NCBI GenBank assembly: GCA_022737715.1
Contig: JAIITD010000004.1
Coordinates: 1 to 28,644, forward strand
Source of the DNA: Veillonella sp.
Lineage (GTDB): Bacteria; Bacillota; Negativicutes; Veillonellales; Veillonellaceae
Direction of reading: 5' to 3'
DNA: 28,644 nt
The stretch's first letter is position 1, and the number at the start of each line of letters is the position of its first letter. Below, piece after piece: positions 22,470-28,644 of the stretch. The translations under genes and the position numbers were made by a program. Under the pieces are notes generated by a model, which ran no database searches, was not told the DNA's origin, and saw nothing but the letters and a program-made list of their open reading frames with translations.

Positions 22470-23825
22470 ATGTATCAAACATATTCTATACTACAAAAAT
22501 TATGGTTGTTCATTAAACTCTTTACTCCTATGTGCATCACTCAGTTTTCTCTCGTAGGTGGCACATTTATCGCCATCTTCTTAACGGGACAATATAGTAC
22601 GATTGATCTCGCCGGGGTTGCTACAGGGTACAATCTATGGTTATTATTCTATATCTTTGCACAAGGGACGCTTATGGGCATCACACCGATTATTGCACAG
22701 TTATTAGGAGCCAAGAAAACAGATAGCATATCTACCATCGTCTACCAAGGGTTGTATATTGCAACGGCCCTAGCACTTATCATATTACTACTCGGTGTTT
22801 TCGGATTAGTACCATTACTAAATTTCCTCAACTTAGAACCTGCTGCTACAGCTGTTTGTATCAATTATTTGAAAGCTTTCGCACTTGGCCTATTCCCTTT
22901 ATTATGGGTCAATACATTGCGTAACACCGTTGATTCTCATGGTTTAACACACTATTCTATGGCCATCGTAGTAACAAGCTTTGTAGTAAATGTATTCTTA
23001 AATTACTCCTTGATTTTTGGTCACTTCGGATTACCTGAAATCGGCGGTGTAGGTGCTGGTTATGGCATTGCTGGAGCCTGTTGGACAAACTTTATTCTAT
23101 TTAGTGCGATGGTGCTCTTCCATCCTAAATTAAAGGGATATCGTATCTATAAAATTTGGGTAAGCCCCAAATGGCAATACGTACGTGAACAATTGCAAAT
23201 CGGCTTGCCAATCGGTTCTTCCATCTTTTTCGAAGCCAGCATTTTCAGTATTGCCGGTCTATTAATGGTACACTTTGGATCTGCTGTTGTAGCGGCTCAC
23301 CAATCGGTCATTTCCTTTACCAACGTCTTCTATTGCTTACCACTTAGCATTGCCATGGCATCTACCATTGCTGTAGGCTATGAAGTTGGTGCAGAACGAC
23401 ATAAAGAAGCTATTCAGTACTCTTACATTTCTCGCGTTTTAGCCATTGTCATTGCGATTTTAATTTGTGCTTTCACATTTACTCATATGGAAAGCATATC
23501 CGCATTATTTACAAATGATGAAGAAGTATATAATCTTATTTATGGATTCCTTGGGTATGGCGTTTTCTTCTCCGCCTTTGATGCCATCGGCACACCGTTG
23601 CAAGGTATTCTTCGTGGCTATAAGGATGTAAAGATTGTGTTCTACATTTCGCTTATTTCCTACTGGGGTGTTTGCTTCCCTATCGCGTACATTCTCGCCA
23701 ATAATCCCGACTACGGCCCATTTGGTGTATGGATAGGCCTATTAGCTAGCGTAATTGTAGCAGGCATACTATTCACCATCCGCACATGGTATATTCAACA
23801 CAAACAAGTACCTATAAAAGCATAA
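22470..23825 (+). CDS. MATE-family multidrug/Na+ antiporter
   Basis: 451 residues with about 12 membrane helices in two halves. It opens with PMCITQFSLVGGTFIAIFLTGQYS, then LAGVATGYNLW and QGTLMGITPIIAQLLGAKK, the conserved N-half segment of NorM-like exporters. The matching C-half contains GLPIGSSIFFEASIFSIAGLLMVHFGS, VVAAHQSVISFTN and FSAFDAIGTPLQGILRGYKD. It exports cationic compounds using a Na+ or H+ gradient; specificity is unknown. It is the only intact plus-strand gene, divergent from TerC and convergent with uvrC. AGGAGG lies 6 nt before the ATG, and a perfect hairpin follows the stop. The 193-bp upstream gap holds an AT-rich promoter region (TTAAAAT near 22440) without a clear -35. 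Confidence 0.9.
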   Translation: MYQTYSILQKLWLFIKLFTPMCITQFSLVGGTFIAIFLTGQYSTIDLAGVATGYNLWLLFYIFAQGTLMGITPIIAQLLGAKKTDSISTIVYQGLYIATALALIILLLGVFGLVPLLNFLNLEPAATAVCINYLKAFALGLFPLLWVNTLRNTVDSHGLTHYSMAIVVTSFVVNVFLNYSLIFGHFGLPEIGGVGAGYGIAGACWTNFILFSAMVLFHPKLKGYRIYKIWVSPKWQYVREQLQIGLPIGSSIFFEASIFSIAGLLMVHFGSAVVAAHQSVISFTNVFYCLPLSIAMASTIAVGYEVGAERHKEAIQYSYISRVLAIVIAILICAFTFTHMESISALFTNDEEVYNLIYGFLGYGVFFSAFDAIGTPLQGILRGYKDVKIVFYISLISYWGVCFPIAYILANNPDYGPFGVWIGLLASVIVAGILFTIRTWYIQHKQVPIKA

Positions 23826-23830
23826 CGCAC

Positions 23831-23870
23831 AAAAGCAGCACTGCGAGTCATACTCAGCAGTGCTGCTTTT
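23831..23870. terminator. Bidirectional terminator between MATE gene and uvrC
   Basis: AAAAGCAGCACTGC (23831-23844) is a perfect 14-bp complement of GCAGTGCTGCTTTT (23857-23870). The terminal A/T tracts let it work for both convergent genes. Confidence 0.9.
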
Positions 23871-23898
23871 CTAGTATAAGGTATTAACTATTTTTGTA

Positions 23899-25737
23899 TT
23901 ACATTTTATTGCCTTGTATTACATCTTGTTTTTCAACCTTCGACATGCGGAAAAAATTATATAAGGTTTCCGCCGTCTTATAGTTCATAGAATCAACCTT
24001 AGCCAATTCATCTATACTAGCTTGTTTCATAGCTTCTAAGCTATTAAAATGAGCCCATAAAGCCTTACGTCGTTTAGGACCAATGCCATCAATGTGATCG
24101 AGCACGGATTCTAAATTACGTTTGCCCCGTAATTTACGATGATAAGTAATAGCAAATCGATGGGCTTCATCCCGAATCTGTTGCAATAATTGCAACTCTG
24201 GTGAATGATGACTCAAAATGATGCTCTCCGATTGTCCCTCTACAAAGACCTCTTCTATCCGTTTTGCCAAGGATATAACAGGTACATCTGTAACACCTAC
24301 GGCGCGTATAAGCGGTATGGATGCATTGAGCTGCCCCTTACCACCATCGATGATGATGAGATCTGGCATAGGCCAATCTGTTTCATTACCATAGCGGCGT
24401 TCCATGATTTCTGCCATCGATTTGAAATCATCTGGCTTGCCCTGTGTTGTCTTTAATTTAAACCGACGGTATTCCTTCTTAGCCGGCTTACCACCTTCAA
24501 ATACTACCATAGAGGCGACTGTTTCAGAGCCTTGTGTATGGGAGATATCGAAACACTCCATACGCTCTGGTAATCTTGGCAAGTCTAGGACCTCCGCCAA
24601 TTTCTTAACGGCACCGCCACTCTTATCGATTTGGTATTGCCATTGACGGCGACGTTCTTCCAGGAATGTTTCAGCATTTTCATGAGCCATTTTAATCATA
24701 TCCATCTTATAGCCCCGTTGAGGCACTAGAACATCGACCTGTTGGCCCTTCATTTCACTAAACCAGTCCTTAAATAGGTGTTGTTCAGAACTTTCCATGG
24801 GCAATAATAACTCTTTAGGAATAAATGTAGTATCCCCATAGTACTGCTTAATAAAATCAGTCATAATGGTCTCTTCCGAGTCACCTTCATTTTGAACAAA
24901 GTAGTTTTCACGGCCTAATAATCGGCCGCCTCGAATAAAGAGTAGTTGCACACATGCCAATTGACCATCCACAGCAATGCCGAGTACATCGAGGTCACCA
25001 CGTTGGGTTACCATCCGTTGTTTTTCTTGGATTTTTTCTATACTCGTCAATTGATCTCGATAGCGTGCTGCATCTTCAAATCGGAGTTCTTCAGCAGCAG
25101 TCTCCATCTTCTCTTTGATTTCCTTTAATAATGGAATTGGTTTCCCCTCAAAGAGTGCTATAATTTCATCGATATATTTTCGGTAATTGGGAACCGATAT
25201 CTTATGAAAGCATGGCGCTTCACAATAGTGCATATGGTATTGCAAGCAAGGGCGTTCTACCTTCATTGATTTACAGGTGCGCAATGGAAAATACTGGCGA
25301 ATCAACTTGAGGACTACATGAACGGCTGTCACATCGGTAAAGGGCCCAAAATATTTAGCCCCATCACGTTCAAGTCGACGCGTCATATATACGCGCGGAT
25401 AGTCTTCTTGAACAGAGATTTTAACATAAGGATACGTCTTGTCATCCTTAAGGGAAATATTGTATTTCGGCTTATGTTCTTTAATAAGCGTATTTTCCAA
25501 TATAAGGGCTTCCATTTCCGTCTTTGTTTGAATAATCTCTACATCGACGGCACGCTTCATCATCGCCGTTACCTTAGGTGCCCGATTCGCATCATTACGC
25601 ACATAGGATCGCACGCGATTGCGTAAATTAATCGCTTTACCCACATAGATGATGCGGTTATATTGATCACGCCATAAGTAAACCCCTGGTGTGGTCGGTA
25701 AATGGCTAACCTTTTCTAATAACTCTTCAGACGGCAT
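23899..25737 (-). CDS. uvrC: UvrABC excinuclease subunit C
   Basis: About 612 residues, full length. Order of domains: GIY-YIG nuclease (PGVYLWRDQYNRIIYVGKA) for the 3' incision; a Cys-containing segment (CLQYHMHYCEAPC); the UVR motif that binds UvrB (AAEELRFEDAARYRDQL); the RNase H-like nuclease (ECFDISHTQGSETVASMVVF, LIIIDGGKGQL) for the 5' incision; and a C-terminal helix-hairpin-helix pair (IDGIGPKRRKALWAHF). It acts with UvrA and UvrB in nucleotide excision repair. The ATG at 25737 has GGAGG four nt upstream; the TTG at 25758 is less likely. It follows uvrA by 78 bp in the same direction. Confidence 0.96.
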   Translation of the reverse strand: MPSEELLEKVSHLPTTPGVYLWRDQYNRIIYVGKAINLRNRVRSYVRNDANRAPKVTAMMKRAVDVEIIQTKTEMEALILENTLIKEHKPKYNISLKDDKTYPYVKISVQEDYPRVYMTRRLERDGAKYFGPFTDVTAVHVVLKLIRQYFPLRTCKSMKVERPCLQYHMHYCEAPCFHKISVPNYRKYIDEIIALFEGKPIPLLKEIKEKMETAAEELRFEDAARYRDQLTSIEKIQEKQRMVTQRGDLDVLGIAVDGQLACVQLLFIRGGRLLGRENYFVQNEGDSEETIMTDFIKQYYGDTTFIPKELLLPMESSEQHLFKDWFSEMKGQQVDVLVPQRGYKMDMIKMAHENAETFLEERRRQWQYQIDKSGGAVKKLAEVLDLPRLPERMECFDISHTQGSETVASMVVFEGGKPAKKEYRRFKLKTTQGKPDDFKSMAEIMERRYGNETDWPMPDLIIIDGGKGQLNASIPLIRAVGVTDVPVISLAKRIEEVFVEGQSESIILSHHSPELQLLQQIRDEAHRFAITYHRKLRGKRNLESVLDHIDGIGPKRRKALWAHFNSLEAMKQASIDELAKVDSMNYKTAETLYNFFRMSKVEKQDVIQGNKM

Positions 25738-25815
25738 ATATCCTCCTTTCTTCGTCAATTCTCCATACCATTATACTTAACACTTCATCGTTGAAACCAT
25801 ACAAGGCAGTGCAAA

Positions 25816-28644
25816 TTATTTCTGTTTCTTCGCAGCATTCATAAATTTATTAGTCTGTTCTAATACAGGACCTAAGAATTTTCCTGTATAACTTTCTTTC
25901 ACCTTTGCAATCTGTTCCGGTGTACCGGTAGCCACGATGGTACCACCGCGGTTACCACCTTCAGGACCGAGATCAATAATATAATCCGCCGTTTTGATAA
26001 CATCCAGATTATGCTCAATTACAATAACCGTATCGCCACCGTCTACCAATTTTTGCAATACATCTAAAAGCTTTCTAATATCTTCTGCATGAAGACCTGT
26101 TGTAGGTTCATCAAGGATATATAATGTTTTACCTGTACTGCGACGTGCTAATTCTGTGGCCAATTTAACCCGTTGCGCTTCACCACCAGACAATGTGGTA
26201 GCCGCTTGGCCCAAACGAATATAGCCAAGACCAACCTCTTGCAAGGTTACCATTTTCTTATAAATTTTAGGGATAGCACTAAAGAACTCTACCGCATCAT
26301 CTACGGTCATATCTAATACATCAGCAATGGATTTACCCTTGTATTTAACCTCTAGTGTTTCACGATTATAGCGAGCCCCTTTGCAGACCTCACAAGGCAC
26401 GTACACATCTGGTAAGAAATGCATTTCAATTTTGATGATACCATCACCACGACAAGCTTCGCAGCGACCACCTTTTACATTGAAACTAAAACGCCCTTGC
26501 TTATAACCGCGCATCTTAGCCTCTGGCGTTTGGCTATATAACTCACGAATCGCATCAAATACGCCTGTATACGTAGCAGGGTTAGAACGAGGTGTGCGAC
26601 CGATAGGGCTTTGATCAATATTGATGATTTTATCGATATGCTCTAGGCCTCGAATCTCTTTGTGAGCCCCCACCTTATGATACGAACGGTACAACTGATT
26701 TGCCAGCCCTTTATATAAGATTTCATTTATCAAGGTAGACTTACCAGAACCGCTGACACCTGTAACTACTGTAAATAGTCCAATTGGGAATTTCACATTA
26801 ATATTTTGTAGGTTATTTTCTTTGGCACCTCGAATTTCGATGCAGTTTTTACCAGGTTTACGGCGTTCGTCAGGAAGAGCTATAAACTTATGTCCACTCA
26901 AGTATTGACCGGTAATGGAATCTTTCACCTGCATAACCTCATCTACAGTCCCTGCAGCAATAACTTGACCACCATACTCGCCCGCGCCTGGCCCAATGTC
27001 TACAAGGTAATCTGCAGCGCGCATCGTATCCTCATCGTGTTCTACAACGAGTAGTGTATTACCAAGGTCACGCAACCCTTTTAAGGTATCGATGAGTCGA
27101 TCATTATCTCGTTGATGTAGACCGATAGATGGCTCATCAAGAATATACAACACGCCAACAAGACCAGAACCAATTTGAGTGGCTAACCGAATACGCTGTG
27201 CTTCACCACCAGATAAGGTGCCTGCACTACGGTTCATAGTAAGGTAATCAAGGCCTACATTATTAAGGAAGCCTAGTCGAGCATTAATTTCTTTTAGAAT
27301 CTGTGCACCAATCACTTGTTCTCTATCAGTTAATTGCAAATGGCTAAAGAAATCTAGCGCTTCTTTAATCGTTAATTGGGTTACTTCATTAATATTCTTA
27401 TCCCCTACGGTAATTGCTAATACCTCAGGTTTAAGGCGAGCGCCATGGCATGTAGTACAGGGTTTAATGGACATAAATTTTTCGAATTCTTCGCGCATAG
27501 AATCGGTAGATGCTTCGCTATGACGGCGTTTCACCATCGGCAAAATACCTTCATACTCTGTAAAGAATTCTTTTTCTTCGCCGCGCATATTTTCATAGGT
27601 GAAAGCTACCTTGTCCGTCGTACCGTACATGACCTTTTTCTGTAATGCCTTAGGCAGTTCATCATAGGTAGAGTCTAAGGAGTATCCATTGGCTTTCAAT
27701 AGACCTTCTAGTTGACGCATAAACCACGCGTTAGGATTTGAGCTCAACGCTTGTACACAGCCATCAGCAAAGCTAATGGATCCATCCGGAATTACGCGCT
27801 CTTCATCAACCTCCATGGTAGAGCCAATTCCCAAACAAGAGGGGCATGCTCCAAAGGGACTATTAAAGGAGAACATACGGGGCTCAATTTTAGGCAGTGA
27901 AATATGACAATCTGGGCATGCAAAGTTCTGACTATACATATGCTCTGGGCCATCGACCTCTTGAACAATAACGATGCCTTCTGCCCATTTAGAAGCCGTT
28001 TCCATAGAGTCTGCTAAACGGGATTCAATGCCTTCTTTTACAACGAGACGGTCTACAACGATATCGATGGAATGCTTTTTATTTTTCTCTAATACAATAT
28101 CTTCATCCATCGTACGTACCACACCATCAACGCGAGCACGAACAAAACCCTCTTTTCGAAGTTGTTCAAAAACAGATTTATGTTCCCCTTTTTTCCCTTG
28201 AATCATAGGGGCTAAGATTAAAATCTTTGTCCCTTCAGGAAAACTCATCACATCATCTGTCATTTGTTGAATCGTTTGTTGTGTAATTGGTTTACCACAT
28301 TCTGGACAATGAGCATGTCCAACGCGGGCAAATAATAGACGTAAATAGTCGTATATCTCCGTTACTGTACCAACTGTAGAACGAGGATTACGGCTTGTAG
28401 TTTTTTGGTCGATGGAAATGGCCGGAGATAAACCTTCAATATAATCTACATCAGGTTTATCCATTTGTCCCAAAAATTGACGGGCATAAGCAGACAATGA
28501 TTCTACATATCGCCGTTGACCTTCTGCGTAAATCGTATCAAATGCAAGAGACGATTTACCTGATCCACTTAAACCGGTTAAGACAATGAACTTGTCTCGC
28601 GGTAGTGAAATATCTATATTTTTAAGGTTATGCTGACGCGCACC
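25816..28644 (-). CDS. uvrA: UvrABC excinuclease subunit A, N-terminus outside window
   Basis: The frame runs to the right edge: beyond SAYARQFLGQM it continues upstream through GARQHNLKNI and the first Walker A GLSGSGKSSLAF, so only a few residues are missing. Two ABC ATPase modules are visible (signatures LSGGEAQRIRLA and LSGGEAQRVKLA, second Walker A GVSGSGKSTL). Zinc-finger cysteines are present (CPECGKP, CPDC with CPSC, CEACRGDG with CEVCKG). The protein recognises DNA lesions and loads UvrB. It lies just upstream of uvrC. Its promoter is outside the window, so LexA control cannot be judged. Confidence 0.97.
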   Translation of the reverse strand, partial: GARQHNLKNIDISLPRDKFIVLTGLSGSGKSSLAFDTIYAEGQRRYVESLSAYARQFLGQMDKPDVDYIEGLSPAISIDQKTTSRNPRSTVGTVTEIYDYLRLLFARVGHAHCPECGKPITQQTIQQMTDDVMSFPEGTKILILAPMIQGKKGEHKSVFEQLRKEGFVRARVDGVVRTMDEDIVLEKNKKHSIDIVVDRLVVKEGIESRLADSMETASKWAEGIVIVQEVDGPEHMYSQNFACPDCHISLPKIEPRMFSFNSPFGACPSCLGIGSTMEVDEERVIPDGSISFADGCVQALSSNPNAWFMRQLEGLLKANGYSLDSTYDELPKALQKKVMYGTTDKVAFTYENMRGEEKEFFTEYEGILPMVKRRHSEASTDSMREEFEKFMSIKPCTTCHGARLKPEVLAITVGDKNINEVTQLTIKEALDFFSHLQLTDREQVIGAQILKEINARLGFLNNVGLDYLTMNRSAGTLSGGEAQRIRLATQIGSGLVGVLYILDEPSIGLHQRDNDRLIDTLKGLRDLGNTLLVVEHDEDTMRAADYLVDIGPGAGEYGGQVIAAGTVDEVMQVKDSITGQYLSGHKFIALPDERRKPGKNCIEIRGAKENNLQNINVKFPIGLFTVVTGVSGSGKSTLINEILYKGLANQLYRSYHKVGAHKEIRGLEHIDKIINIDQSPIGRTPRSNPATYTGVFDAIRELYSQTPEAKMRGYKQGRFSFNVKGGRCEACRGDGIIKIEMHFLPDVYVPCEVCKGARYNRETLEVKYKGKSIADVLDMTVDDAVEFFSAIPKIYKKMVTLQEVGLGYIRLGQAATTLSGGEAQRVKLATELARRSTGKTLYILDEPTTGLHAEDIRKLLDVLQKLVDGGDTVIVIEHNLDVIKTADYIIDLGPEGGNRGGTIVATGTPEQIAKVKESYTGKFLGPVLEQTNKFMNAAKKQK

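Noticed and set aside
22380..22470. Possible riboswitch before the MATE gene
   Set aside because: The leader is short and AT-rich, and I see no conserved riboswitch core or terminator/antiterminator pair.

Overview
The window is low-GC bacterial DNA with Gram-positive-style Shine-Dalgarno sites. I infer a Negativicutes bacterium, most likely Veillonella or a close relative, from the overall gene set and codon style; no rRNA or other marker gene proves it. Almost everything lies on the minus strand, so genes read from high to low coordinates. The clear plus-strand units are a MATE transporter and a dead transposase.

Layout. (1) 1-1092: a cut SirTM-type sirtuin overlapped by its zinc macrodomain partner, an ADP-ribosylation add/remove pair. 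(2) 1202-3828: an exported double ABM-domain protein, a B12-binding-type radical SAM protein and a PrdX-type aminoacyl-tRNA deacylase, ending at a good terminator. (3) 3893-9721: a tightly packed run of accessory genes: DUF4375, SMI1/KNR4, a two-helix membrane protein, two small unknowns, an ankyrin protein and a DraG-like ADP-ribosylglycohydrolase. It resembles an array of polymorphic-toxin immunity genes, but no toxin is present. (4) 9820-12569: a decaying zone between two 45-bp direct repeats and beyond. It holds a NimA-like flavoprotein, a PD-(D/E)XK nuclease gene split by a promoter segment with three LexA-type boxes, one intact unknown gene, and two genes broken by in-frame stops.

(5) 12641-19378: a probable genomic island next to rlmD. 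A 63-bp copy of the 3' end of rlmD lies at 12746-12808 and the genuine end at 19316-19378, in the same orientation. Both copies fold into the same hairpin: six of their nine differences form three compensatory base-pair changes, and the 16-nt loop is identical. Between them are a GmrSD-like DUF262/DUF1524/DUF4268 protein, a SEC-C zinc protein and a truncated zinc-ribbon protein (a candidate phage-defence operon), a dead rve-type transposase, coding debris and a secreted protein.

(6) 19331-28644: ordinary chromosome: rlmD, two tandem TerC paralogs, a MATE exporter, uvrC, and uvrA running off the right edge.

The observations most worth following are the covarying hairpin repeats that bound the island, the LexA-controlled promoter inserted into a nuclease gene, and the DUF262/SEC-C/zinc-ribbon operon. 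No rRNA, tRNA, CRISPR array or replication origin was seen.
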